Below, piece after piece: positions 6,905 to 14,715 of a DNA stretch of 31,049 bases. A program made the translations under genes and the position numbers. Each line of letters opens with the position of its first letter. The first letter of the stretch is position 1. The stretch comes from an uncultured Porphyromonas sp. GTDB taxonomy: Bacteria > Bacteroidota > Bacteroidia > Bacteroidales > Porphyromonadaceae. The notes below the pieces were generated by a model. The model saw only the letters and a program-made list of their open reading frames with translations, did not search any database and was not told where the DNA came from. The DNA is taken from assembly GCA_902490315.1 (NCBI GenBank), contig CABUDK010000011.1, forward strand, positions 1-31,049. Reading direction: 5' to 3'.

Positions 6905-8896
6905 TTACTCGGGGAGCGCGTCGATCTGCGCTAGGATCGTCTCGCCGAGGAGTCTTTTGCGTCTGATGTGGTCGTGTACCTCTGCGACAAAGGCATTGTC
7001 CTCATAGCTGCCGCGTACCTGCTCGAAGTCGATGCGACGATTGTGATCCCCGTCGAGGTCTATACCGAAGCCTACCTGCGTGAGCATCTCAAACTCCTTG
7101 TGAGCATCCTTGAGCAGATACTTGTCTAGCTCGATGACCGTCTCTTGCCACTCTTTGATGATCTGTATAGCTCGCTCCACGGTCAGATCCTTGGCGGCGA
7201 TGTCGTACCAACGCAAGAGCAGATCGTACGCCCAGTGCCACTCGATCTCGTAGTAACGACTATGTATCGAGCGGATGGCGACGTTGACCTCATCGAGCGT
7301 CTTGAGCTGCCCCTCTTTGATCTGCTTGATCAGGTTGCGTACGAGGCGACGTGGAGCGATCATACCGGCCAGGTCGAGCCAGTCCGAGAGCCCCTCATTA
7401 CTGGTGGGCGGCAGGCAGGTGACTAGCTCACGCTTGCTCTTGGGTGCTTGGTCCTGAATGCGCTGGATGAGTGAGTTGCCGAGGAACTTGACGATACCCA
7501 TCTCGTAGTAGCGACACCCCTTGACGAGAGAGCTGTGACGGATGTGCATATCGTGATAGATATAGGTCGCATTGGAGCTGCCGAGGTGCGTCTCCAGTGC
7601 TTTGAGCTTGTGCCACCCCTTGTACATTTTACCGACCGTATAGGGCGAGAGGAGGTTGTAGTTGATGCAGTCGAGCTTTTCGTCCGGGTGACGCTTATCT
7701 CGCTTAGGCCACTTCTTGGTATCACGGATGGTACCGACGCTACGCAGGTTGGTGCCTGGCACGAGGTAGGTCTGGTTGTCATTCTCTATAATATAGGAGA
7801 AGGGGAAGTCTGACGAGTCAATATGATCCACATGACGCCCCATGATCAGGCTAAAAGCACCGATGCGCGAAGGCCACAAGATATAGGAGTCGGAGGTGGT
7901 CTTGCTACCACGCTCTACAACGCCCTGGTGAATGGGTCCTAACTTGTATAGGTGGTTGCTCTGGTTAGAGCCACTGCCCGCATTGAGGAAGGAATAGTAA
8001 CCAGCGATCAGAAGACTACTCTTGTGCATCGTGACGGTAAAGGGCCCTGCAAAGACGGCACAAGCCTCACCGTTTTCGCACTGACAATTGGCAAAGAAAA
8101 GCGAGTCGTGCGCACTGAATAGATGGGTCACCGAGCAACCCTGACCGATGAAGCTGCGTGAGACGTTGGAGCCATCAGAGACGACACAACCAGCAGAAAA
8201 GATGAAGTCCCGACAGATCACTCCGTAGCCGACTTGCGTGGGACTCAGTACCGTACTATTGACAGAACCATTCTCTAGTACAGCGGCTCCAATGATGGAG
8301 CTGTGAGGGCCTACCTTAACATTGGTCATAAGACCACAATGCTTGATCAGGGAACTCTCACCGATGGTACCACGATCCGAGCGCACAGAGGCTGTGTAGT
8401 CCTCGACGAGCTTAGAGAGCGCTGTCTGTAGCTCTTTGTCATGGCGATACATCGCCAGCATGTAGGCAGTCTGAGCGGTCAGAATATCGCAGATGGGCAC
8501 CTCACGGCCACCCGTCTCGTTGAGCACCTCGACGAGGGTCCCATTGCCGAAGGAGGTCTCGCCCGTTACCTTGAGAGCTGCTATGTCGTGGATGACTACA
8601 TCGTCACCGATGTCGTAATGCGAGATGCAGTCCCGCACGCCGTCGATGATGACTCGATCGCCGATGGTACAATTGATCAGCTTAGCGTGAGCTAGGCGGT
8701 AGGGATCGACGTAGCTAGGCTCCTCCTCGGAGGGGCGACCACCACGATTATCACCTATCTCGCACTTACCGATGAAGTGTACCTGCTGACAGCGACTAGC
8801 ATCAAAGTATCTATGAACGCGAATCAAGGACCAGTCTTGCGCTTGGCACCCTTGCTCCGTAAGTTGTTTGATTTCTTTTGTATTAAGCTTTCGCAT
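6905..8896 (-). CDS. DUF4954 family protein, left-handed beta-helix (663 aa)
   Basis: Matches from memory the Bacteroidales DUF4954 family, proteins of about 650 residues with no established reaction. The N-terminal half (about 35-330) has hexapeptide-like stretches (IGDRVIIDG, IGDDVVIHD, VGPHSSIIGAAVLENGSV) typical of the left-handed beta-helix of acyl- and nucleotidyltransferases such as GlmU. The C-terminal part (about 440-663) is helical. No signal peptide, so cytoplasmic. It lies 62 bp downstream of malQ with no visible terminator, so the two are probably co-transcribed; a sugar or sugar-nucleotide role is inference only. The last residues QIDALPE and the stop are duplicated at 6483-6506, beyond the 83-bp array. 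Confidence 0.88.
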   Translation of the reverse strand: MRKLNTKEIKQLTEQGCQAQDWSLIRVHRYFDASRCQQVHFIGKCEIGDNRGGRPSEEEPSYVDPYRLAHAKLINCTIGDRVIIDGVRDCISHYDIGDDVVIHDIAALKVTGETSFGNGTLVEVLNETGGREVPICDILTAQTAYMLAMYRHDKELQTALSKLVEDYTASVRSDRGTIGESSLIKHCGLMTNVKVGPHSSIIGAAVLENGSVNSTVLSPTQVGYGVICRDFIFSAGCVVSDGSNVSRSFIGQGCSVTHLFSAHDSLFFANCQCENGEACAVFAGPFTVTMHKSSLLIAGYYSFLNAGSGSNQSNHLYKLGPIHQGVVERGSKTTSDSYILWPSRIGAFSLIMGRHVDHIDSSDFPFSYIIENDNQTYLVPGTNLRSVGTIRDTKKWPKRDKRHPDEKLDCINYNLLSPYTVGKMYKGWHKLKALETHLGSSNATYIYHDMHIRHSSLVKGCRYYEMGIVKFLGNSLIQRIQDQAPKSKRELVTCLPPTSNEGLSDWLDLAGMIAPRRLVRNLIKQIKEGQLKTLDEVNVAIRSIHSRYYEIEWHWAYDLLLRWYDIAAKDLTVERAIQIIKEWQETVIELDKYLLKDAHKEFEMLTQVGFGIDLDGDHNRRIDFEQVRGSYEDNAFVAEVHDHIRRKRLLGETILAQIDALPE

Positions 8897-8958
8897 AGGT
8901 TATATATGTAGGGTTGTTGTTAGAAGTTTTTTGAGGGGGGAAAAATAGGATGACGATC

Positions 8959-10773
8959 TTACAGCCGATGAGTCTCTGAGATCATCTGGCGAAGCTGTCG
9001 TATCCAGTCGTCAGGGAGCTCCTCGACACGGATAGGCATACGATAGCTCCAGACATGATGGGGATTGCTAGGATCATTAATCTGCTCGCTATGAGGATCG
9101 ACCGTGGCGCAGGGTTCAGGGCTCAGGGCTAGCCAATCTTGCAGCGGCAGTATGCAGAGTCGTGAGGGACTCTCTAAGTGCCGGCGTATGATGATCTCTG
9201 CCAGCTCAGGCGTGAGCGTGGTGTCGTAGGAGACGCCGTAGTCAGCGAGGAAGTAGTCGTAATAGCGACGTGACCGCGCAGCATCTTCCGCCCACCAGAG
9301 GCGTAGTGGCGCACAGTCGTGCGTCGAGGTCGTGGCGACACTATCCTCGGAGAAGTAGGGAGCCGCCTCAAACTCAATGCCGGCACTCTTAGGCATGCGC
9401 TCCACATACAGTTTGAGGATGCCCAGCTCCTCTAGGACGGGGTAGACACACTGAGGCACCATCCCCAGATCCTCAGCACAGAGATGGATGCTCGTGAGCT
9501 TCTGCATAAAGGATAGACGCTCCAGTCCACGCTCGCGCCATAGCTCCTCATTGGCACTATAATAGTACTTTTCGCAGACAGCCCGCATACGCTTCTGCTG
9601 GTCGGGCGACAGCGTCGCAAAGGGCGCAGCACTCGCCACGTCGTAGCGAGGCACGTAGCCCCCATCGAGACGTTCGATCCAAAGGACCTGCGTCGTTGCA
9701 GGATTTTTGGTCGGCGCTATCCACTCCGGTCGTAGCGTCTCGGCCAGCCCTAGCTTGGCGATCTCCCGCTTCAAGTAGCGTCGTGAGGGAAGAAAGTAGC
9801 CCAGCATCCCAGAGCGCCCGTCACGTGGTATGGACCAGATGCGGAAGAAACCCAGCACATGATCCACGCGCAGGTAGTCATAGAAGCGATCTAGATAGTC
9901 AAAGCGCTCACGCCATAGCGTTTTCCAATTCCTGCGACAGGTTACGATACCCCAGTTCTGCCCATCTGGAGAGAAGTAGTCGGGAGGAGCTCCGCAAGAG
10001 AGTCGCTTGTTAAATTGGGCCGGGTAAGCAAGCGTGTCTGCTGCATGCGGATCGACCCCTACGGGCAGATCGCCCATGAGCGCCAGCCCATGCTGACGAA
10101 TCGTAGCTACGGCACGGCGCATCTGTCGCTGCGCTACCATATAGCAGTAAGCGTAGAAATTGCCCGTACGGACGACCAAAGGCTTATTTTCCTGCTCCAG
10201 CTCATCAACCCGCTTCATCGCATCCCAGAAGTCCCACTCCTCACGATTGAGGTCGGGCAATAGGTCTAGAGCCATTCGCATGCAGACCCAGTAGTGCCAG
10301 ATGGGGGAACGACTAAAAGTAGCATACTTGAGCGTCAACCTAGCATAGCGGTTGATCATATCGGTGAAGTACCGCGAAGCGTCCACCTGCTCCGTAAAGG
10401 AAGCCCACAGCCAGCGTCGCTTGAGTTGCCACACCGCCGTATAGTCGAAGGTCTTTTGCGCACTGAGCCGCTCAGCCTCCGCACGCAGCTCCTGCTCCAG
10501 CTGCTGGTCCGCCAGCGGGGGCAGCTGATCCACCGCTATGTAGATCGGGTTGAGGACCGTAGAGGCTATCGGCCGATAGGGATAAGAGTCGCGACTATCG
10601 CCATAGAGGGTGGTGTCTTCCAGCGGGAGCAACTGTATGATGCGCATCCCCATCCGCTCAGCCACTGGCGCAAAGGCCTCCAGAGCGGCAAAGTCACCAC
10701 AGCCCGCATCTCCGTGGCGACGCAGACTAAAGAGGGGAACGGCTATCCCAGCCTGACGGGGCATCTGACTCAT
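8959..10773 (-). CDS. malQ: 4-alpha-glucanotransferase (amylomaltase, GH77), 604 aa
   Basis: Transfers alpha-1,4-glucan chains between maltooligosaccharides and glycogen, releasing glucose; cytoplasmic. GH77 signatures are clear: GDLPVGVDPHAAD (about 234-246), GAPPDYFSPDGQNWG (261-275), the nucleophile Asp304 in LRVDH, the acid/base Glu434 in AEDLG, and Asp486 in STHD. The gap between nucleophile and acid/base is about 130 residues, against about 47 in Thermus amylomaltase, so this is the long-insert, DPE2-like subtype. The N-terminal CBM20 starch-binding domains common in Bacteroides homologues are absent; the protein starts directly at the catalytic barrel (QAGIAVPLFSLRR). A MITE copy ends 26 bp upstream of the ATG and may carry the promoter. 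Confidence 0.93.
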   Translation of the reverse strand: MSQMPRQAGIAVPLFSLRRHGDAGCGDFAALEAFAPVAERMGMRIIQLLPLEDTTLYGDSRDSYPYRPIASTVLNPIYIAVDQLPPLADQQLEQELRAEAERLSAQKTFDYTAVWQLKRRWLWASFTEQVDASRYFTDMINRYARLTLKYATFSRSPIWHYWVCMRMALDLLPDLNREEWDFWDAMKRVDELEQENKPLVVRTGNFYAYCYMVAQRQMRRAVATIRQHGLALMGDLPVGVDPHAADTLAYPAQFNKRLSCGAPPDYFSPDGQNWGIVTCRRNWKTLWRERFDYLDRFYDYLRVDHVLGFFRIWSIPRDGRSGMLGYFLPSRRYLKREIAKLGLAETLRPEWIAPTKNPATTQVLWIERLDGGYVPRYDVASAAPFATLSPDQQKRMRAVCEKYYYSANEELWRERGLERLSFMQKLTSIHLCAEDLGMVPQCVYPVLEELGILKLYVERMPKSAGIEFEAAPYFSEDSVATTSTHDCAPLRLWWAEDAARSRRYYDYFLADYGVSYDTTLTPELAEIIIRRHLESPSRLCILPLQDWLALSPEPCATVDPHSEQINDPSNPHHVWSYRMPIRVEELPDDWIRQLRQMISETHRL

Positions 10774-10799
10774 ATTATATATACAGTGTCACCTCTGCG

Positions 10800-10974
10800 G
10801 AGACTGTTGCAAAAGTCAATAGGCTCACAATCTTGCAAGCAAGATTGTCTAGACTTTGCAGAAAGGATGAAGCGCAAGGCGCTGAGGGTGAGGTCTGAAG
10901 GGAGCATACCTCCGTATGTGACCGAAGCCGAATCCCGAAAGCAACACAGCGATTTGCCTTTATGCAATAGTCTC
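10800..10974 (+). mobile_element. MITE copy 1 (175 bp, TSD CTGCG)
   Basis: Non-autonomous element bounded by GAGACTGTTGCA at 10800 and its imperfect inverse (TGCAATAGTCTC) at 10974. The 5-bp CTGCG occurs on both sides (10795-10799 and 10975-10979), a target-site duplication. It is nearly identical to the copies at 17958-18132 and 20974-21148. Inside is an inverted repeat ACAATCTTGC/GCAAGATTGT. It has no open frame of its own. It sits between malQ and efp, both on the minus strand. No matching transposase is in the window. Confidence 0.93.
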
Positions 10975-11084
10975 CTGCGGTATATTCGGAGAAGCCATGC
11001 AGCTCTGATCGATAGAACTACACGGCTTCTGCAGCATCGCCTCTGGGGGCGACTGCTTGAGGAATTAATATGTGTTAGTGTCGC

Positions 11085-11651
11085 TTACTCCTTGACACGC
11101 CCTACGTAAGAGCCGTCACGCGTATCTACCGTGACCACATCGTCCTGATTGATAAAGAGCGGTACGCGGATCTCAGCACCCGTCTCGACGGTAGCAGGCT
11201 TGAGACTATTGGTCGCTGTATCGCCCTTGATACCAGGCTCCGTATGAGTGATGCGCAGATCTACGTGTGCCGGTAGCTCGCAGGTCAGCACCGTCTCGCT
11301 CTCAGCATGTACCATCGCCTCGACCATATCGCCCTCCTTGAGGAAGCGGACACCCTCGATCAGCTCGCCATTGATAGCGATCTGGTCAAATGTCTCGGGG
11401 TGCATAAAGTGGTAGCCCATATCATCATTGTAGAGATACTGATAGGGACGACGCTCGATGCGCACCTCCTCTACCTTGACACCACTATTCCACGTCTTGT
11501 CGATGATGCGACCCGTAGCAACATTGCGCAGCTTCGTGCGAACGAATGCAGGACCCTTGCCCGGCTTAACATGGAGAAACTCTACGATGAAGTAGTACTG
11601 CCCATCAATGTCTAGGCACATGCCATTGCGAAAGTCTGCTGTTGTAGCCAT
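11085..11651 (-). CDS. efp: Translation elongation factor P (188 aa)
   Basis: Binds the ribosome between the P and E sites and relieves stalling at polyproline. The length equals the usual 185-190 residues. The N-terminal KOW-like domain has the tip loop HVKPGKGPAF, with Lys32 where E. coli EF-P carries its modified lysine. The middle domain has YNDDMGYHFMHPETFDQ, and the C-terminal OB fold has the signature GIKGDTATNSLKPATVETGAEIRVPLFI. The basic loop lysine suits beta-lysylation-type modification, but no modification enzyme is in view. A near-ideal promoter lies 46 bp upstream of the start codon. Confidence 0.98.
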   Translation of the reverse strand: MATTADFRNGMCLDIDGQYYFIVEFLHVKPGKGPAFVRTKLRNVATGRIIDKTWNSGVKVEEVRIERRPYQYLYNDDMGYHFMHPETFDQIAINGELIEGVRFLKEGDMVEAMVHAESETVLTCELPAHVDLRITHTEPGIKGDTATNSLKPATVETGAEIRVPLFINQDDVVTVDTRDGSYVGRVKE

Positions 11652-11696
11652 ATACTATTTGTCTATTCTGTGAAGTTACTTAGTTACTTACCAGTG

Positions 11697-11728
11697 CAAA
11701 AGTAATAAAACATCAGCGACTACACAAA
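11697..11728 (-). promoter_or_regulatory. efp promoter (Bacteroidota -33/-7)
   Basis: On the minus strand, TTTG (11725-11728), a 20-bp gap, then TACTTTTG (11697-11704). This fits the Bacteroidota consensus TTTG-(19-21)-TAnnTTTG exactly and puts the transcript start near 11693, about 42 nt before the efp ATG. Confidence 0.8.
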
Positions 11729-11732
11729 TAAG

Positions 11733-11771
11733 CCACGCCTCCCGTTTTCGCAAAAACGAGGAGATGTGGCG
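11733..11771. promoter_or_regulatory. Hairpin between the divergent efp and phosphorylase promoters
   Basis: Imperfect inverted repeat, CCACGCCTCCCGTTTT paired with AAAACGAGGAGATGTGG around a CGC loop. It lies between the efp -33 box and the phosphorylase -7 box. It could be a shared operator or chance; no factor can be named. Confidence 0.35.
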
Positions 11772-11780
11772 GAGTTTTTG

Positions 11781-11788
11781 TATTTTTG
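11781..11788 (+). promoter_or_regulatory. -7 box of the nucleoside phosphorylase gene
   Basis: TATTTTTG matches TAnnTTTG and lies 34 bp before the ATG at 11823. No good TTTG is found at the expected -33 distance. Its position inside the longer open frame starting at 11766 argues for the later start. Confidence 0.55.
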
Positions 11789-11822
11789 GGGTATCATCAT
11801 TCATCATAAACGGAATACAGCT

Positions 11823-12710
11823 ATGAGTACACAGAACCGCATCATACCGCCTAGCGAGCTAATTGTCAATGACGATGGCTCTATCTTTCACCTCCATCTG
11901 AAGCCCGAACAGCTGGCTGACAAGATAGTCCTCTGTGGCGACCCAGCGCGTGTGGATATGATCGCCTCACACTTCGACTCGCAGGAGTGCTCAGTAAGCA
12001 ATCGTGAGTTTCACTCCATCACGGGTACCTATCGTGGCAAGCGGATCACCGTGCAGAGTCACGGCATCGGCTGCGACAACATTGAGATCGTCATCAACGA
12101 GCTAGATGCGCTCGCCAATATCGACCTGGAGACTCGCCAGGTACGTCCTAACCACCGTAAGCTAACGATGGTACGTGTGGGTACCAGTGGCGGTCTGCAG
12201 CCTGAGACGCCAATAGGCACTTACGTCGCAGCACACAAGGCGATCGGCTTCGAGGGGTCGCTCTTTTTCTACGCCAATACGGAGGCGATACGCGACCTAC
12301 CCTTTGAGGCTGCGCTCAAGGAGCAGCTACAGTGGCCAATCAAGGGACTCGATCCCTACGTAGTCAACTGTAGTGAGTCGCTCTACCAGCAGATCGTCGG
12401 CGACTACGGAGACATCGTGCGTGGCTGTACGATCGCTGCCAACGGATTTTACGCACCTCAGGGACGACAGCTGCGTCTACCTCTTGCTGACCCAACGCTG
12501 AATCAGAAGATCGAGGCCTTTGAGTACGAAGGACAGCGCATCACCAACTTTGAGATGGAGTCGGCTGCTCTCAGTGGTATCGGCAGCCTCCTCGGGCACG
12601 ACACGCTAACCGTCTGCTACATCATCGCTGGACGTCAGAATCTGAATATGAACACCAACTACAAGCAAGGTATCGATGGGCTCATCGAGCTCGTTCTAGA
12701 GCGTATCTGA
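11823..12710 (+). CDS. Nucleoside phosphorylase, uridine phosphorylase-like (295 aa)
   Basis: Phosphorolysis of a nucleoside to free base and ribose-1-phosphate (salvage, cytoplasmic). Family signatures: GDPARV (residues 39-44, phosphate site), SHGIGCDNIEIVINEL, VRVGTSGGL (phosphate and ribose contacts) and FEMESAAL (ribose hydroxyl glutamate). The length fits the PNP/UDP family 1 forms of Bacteroidales. Substrate is not decided by these motifs; uridine is the best guess. An upstream in-frame ATG at 11766 would add 19 residues but would include the promoter box and lacks family similarity, so 11823 is chosen. Monocistronic: the next gene has its own promoter. Confidence 0.92.
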   Translation: MSTQNRIIPPSELIVNDDGSIFHLHLKPEQLADKIVLCGDPARVDMIASHFDSQECSVSNREFHSITGTYRGKRITVQSHGIGCDNIEIVINELDALANIDLETRQVRPNHRKLTMVRVGTSGGLQPETPIGTYVAAHKAIGFEGSLFFYANTEAIRDLPFEAALKEQLQWPIKGLDPYVVNCSESLYQQIVGDYGDIVRGCTIAANGFYAPQGRQLRLPLADPTLNQKIEAFEYEGQRITNFEMESAALSGIGSLLGHDTLTVCYIIAGRQNLNMNTNYKQGIDGLIELVLERI

Positions 12711-12815
12711 CGAATAGAGCAGCGGATTGGTTCCTTTAACTAAAAGTTAATCTACCCTTTCTGCTTGTCGTATGACTATTTTTTCGTACCTTTAGAGTGT
12801 CGGGATGATTTCTCC

Positions 12816-12823
12816 TACCTTTG
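12816..12823 (+). promoter_or_regulatory. Promoter -7 box of the YtxH gene
   Basis: TACCTTTG with a TTTA at 12791-12794 as a possible -33 element (gap 21). It predicts a leader of about 120 nt before the ATG at 12948. Confidence 0.6.
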
Positions 12824-12947
12824 TCCTTATGTACATGGTAGTAGAGGTAAGAGAGTCCATCAAGACACTATGAGATGGTCCGAAGAGACTTACAGACTAC
12901 ACAAACTAGAACAAACTTATATTCACAATATAAACAACAGAACAGAT

Positions 12948-13271
12948 ATGAATAACACAGGACGTATAGCATTAGGCATCGCTCTCGGAGCAGCCATAGG
13001 AGCAGCTATCACTTACCTCTCTGACCGGGACAAGCGTGATCGTCTCTACGATGATCTCAGCACCACGGCAGATCGCACGCGTGACTCGCTGGTAGAGGGA
13101 TACTATGAGGCAAAGGATCGATTCGAGACTTATCGCGACAAGCTACAAAAGCGTGGCGCAAAGTTTGCCGAAGAGGTCGAGGAGCAGTTCGACGAGACCG
13201 TGGACAAGGCTAAGGAGACAGCCAGCAAAGCTAAGGAGACTGTCGAGGAAGCTAAGAAGGCGGTCAAGTAA
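12948..13271 (+). CDS. YtxH domain-containing protein (107 aa)
   Basis: Small membrane-tethered protein. A glycine/alanine-rich segment near the N-terminus (IALGIALGAAIGAAITYL, residues 7-24) is followed by a charged helical tail with KAKETASKAKETVEEAKKAVK repeats, as in YtxH/DUF883-type (YqjD-like) stress proteins. The start at 12948 is preferred over an upstream ATG at 12765 because the promoter lies between them and the YtxH segment begins right after it. It is followed by a Holin-X-like gene and a small basic protein, the order seen for yqjD-yqjE-yqjK in enterobacteria. Function in envelope or ribosome association is inference. Confidence 0.85.
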   Translation: MNNTGRIALGIALGAAIGAAITYLSDRDKRDRLYDDLSTTADRTRDSLVEGYYEAKDRFETYRDKLQKRGAKFAEEVEEQFDETVDKAKETASKAKETVEEAKKAVK

Positions 13272-13320
13272 GTTCTCGGACTGAGACAATTTCCATTGAG
13301 GAATACACAATAGGACTTAG

Positions 13321-13388
13321 AGGGTAGCACGCTCATCCGCACAAAGAGACCGCAGGTCACTTACGACAGATGAGTACGCTACCCTTTT
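13321..13388 (+). terminator. Hairpin with T tail after the YtxH gene
   Basis: AGGGTAGC (13321-13328) pairs with GCTACCCT (13378-13385), supported by inner CTCATC/GATGAG arms, followed by TTT. It may attenuate read-through into the Holin-X gene rather than stop it fully. Confidence 0.6.
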
Positions 13389-13405
13389 GGTCATTATCCT
13401 CTCAC

Positions 13406-13433
13406 CTCTAGCTTCTAACCTCTAAGCTCTAAC
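13406..13433 (+). repeat. Heptamer array (4 x YTCTARN)
   Basis: CTCTAGC, TTCTAAC, CTCTAAG, CTCTAAC in perfect 7-bp register, ending 5 bp before the ATG of the Holin-X gene, so it occupies the translation initiation region. Confidence 0.8.
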
Positions 13434-13438
13434 TTCCT

Positions 13439-13906
13439 ATGCAAGACTTTAATATATCTCGCTTTATCTACCATACCAAGGAGTACCTCAAGGCATCCGC
13501 TCGCCGAGTAATCTACTCAAGCACTGATGCGGGCATGAAGGTCGCAGGAAATCTCCTTACGATACTTCTAGTACTGTCTCTATTGCCTTTCGTGATGATC
13601 CTCCTACTCTTCGCTGGAGTAGCTGGTATCAATGCTTGGCTAGAACTAGGTTGGGGGTGGAGCTTCCTCATAGGTGCTGGAGTCTTACTGCTATTAGTAA
13701 TTATCACGCTGCTACTGCGCAAGGTCATCGTGCGTGCCATCAGTACCAGTATCTATCGCAAGGTATATGATTCCCTGAATAAGCTTGATGACAAGCTACG
13801 CCCACAGCCGATGGCATCTGACGAAAAGGACTCAAGCTACGTCGCTACTGAGAGCGAAGGAGCCCTCACACCTACCAACGAAGCATCCATCTCGCAAACC
13901 CGCTAA
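13439..13906 (+). CDS. Phage holin family (Holin-X/YqjE-like) membrane protein (155 aa)
   Basis: Inner membrane protein with two adjacent hydrophobic helices (about 38-65 and 72-95: LLTILLVLSLLPFVMILLLF and FLIGAGVLLLLVIITLLL). It has an amphipathic N-terminus and a polar, disordered C-terminal tail (about 118-155). This layout and size fit the Holin-X/YqjE family, which are housekeeping membrane proteins despite the phage name. It is between YtxH and a small basic protein, 14 bp from the next gene. The ATG at 13439 follows a heptamer repeat array. Confidence 0.82.
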   Translation: MQDFNISRFIYHTKEYLKASARRVIYSSTDAGMKVAGNLLTILLVLSLLPFVMILLLFAGVAGINAWLELGWGWSFLIGAGVLLLLVIITLLLRKVIVRAISTSIYRKVYDSLNKLDDKLRPQPMASDEKDSSYVATESEGALTPTNEASISQTR

Positions 13907-13920
13907 CCTGACCATCTAAC

Positions 13921-14361
13921 ATGAAGAAAAGAGTATCATATCAAGACTTCCAAAGACGTCAGAAACTCGCCGAGGCTGATCTCGTAATCGCTGAGCGTGC
14001 CTGGCAGAGAGACTTAGGATATATCAAAGGGCTAGGCATCAAGAAGACACTTATCAATGAGGCAAAAGAGCAGATAGCTCCTCCAGGCTCTCTACTAGGT
14101 CGCCTACTCACGCCATCGACACGTAAGCAGCGACGTAAGGGGAACTCTCTACTCTCTAAGCTAACTGGAGGCTCTAAGCAATCCACCTATAGCTCTCTGA
14201 CACAGAGCGATCAAGACGGAAAGAGCTCCCAAGGAGTGACACAGCGAATCATCAATACCGGGTTGTCTCTCGCTAAGCCAATCCTATGGACCGTAGGACT
14301 AGGCATGGCAAAGGGCTTTCTTCGCAGAAAGTTTAAGCCTCTTCGCTTCATCCTTCGCTAA
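13921..14361 (+). CDS. Small basic protein, YqjK-like position (146 aa)
   Basis: Not recognised by sequence. Strongly basic, with a helical N-terminus (residues 1-50), a serine/glycine/lysine-rich centre (about 55-105) and a C-terminus ending in a hydrophobic stretch plus arginines (AKPILWTVGLGMAKGFLRRKFK). Starts 14 bp after the Holin-X gene, so the two are almost certainly co-transcribed. The C-terminus could sit at the membrane surface. The position matches yqjK after yqjD-yqjE; similarity in function is inference. Confidence 0.75.
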   Translation: MKKRVSYQDFQRRQKLAEADLVIAERAWQRDLGYIKGLGIKKTLINEAKEQIAPPGSLLGRLLTPSTRKQRRKGNSLLSKLTGGSKQSTYSSLTQSDQDGKSSQGVTQRIINTGLSLAKPILWTVGLGMAKGFLRRKFKPLRFILR

Positions 14362-14715
14362 GCGCTCTGAAAAACCTCTCCTCCTTCACAAATCTCACGA
14401 GTAACGATTTGTAAGGATGCACGGCTCGTGTCGAGTCGGAGAGTGTCCGTCCTCGTATCTATGAGGTCAAAAACTTAACAACAACGGACACACTCTTGCT
14501 AGGCACTCAGTCGTGCGTTCATACGGAGATTGCTACACGTTAGCATCTTAAGCCAGCTCATGACGAGCTTTTCGAAGTTGAAGACTAGAGGCTCCAATCG
14601 CTTATTTCACTACCTTTGCGGAGCGTAGGAAAGAGACATAGCACCCATTTAAGGTCATGCGATCGTCTCGCCTTAGTTTAAGTTTCTCTTAGCGTGGCAC
14701 TTTTTCTGAAGCTTT
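14362..14715. other. Intergenic region with a decayed hairpin repeat
   Basis: No gene. At 14398-14430 it reads CACGAGTAACGATTTGTA followed by AGGATGCACG, the same lead-in as the repeat at 4677-4700, but the palindromes here are degraded (14412-14525). The remaining sequence holds the promoter of the next operon at 14611-14618. Confidence 0.6.
14611..14618 (+). promoter_or_regulatory. -7 box of the TolC operon
   Basis: TACCTTTG followed by C, matching TAnnTTTG(C). It predicts a leader of about 90 nt before the ATG at 14716. The -33 element is not clear. Confidence 0.6.

Noticed and set aside
6416..7007. Overlapping plus-strand open frames with MRPYTGLLVPIVRP repeats
   Set aside because: Translation of the 83-bp array plus antisense of the DUF4954 gene end.
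11766..11822. N-terminal extension of the nucleoside phosphorylase
   Set aside because: Contains the promoter box and does not resemble the family N-terminus.
12765..12947. 61-residue extension of the YtxH protein
   Set aside because: Overlaps the promoter at 12816-12823; the membrane segment begins right after 12948.
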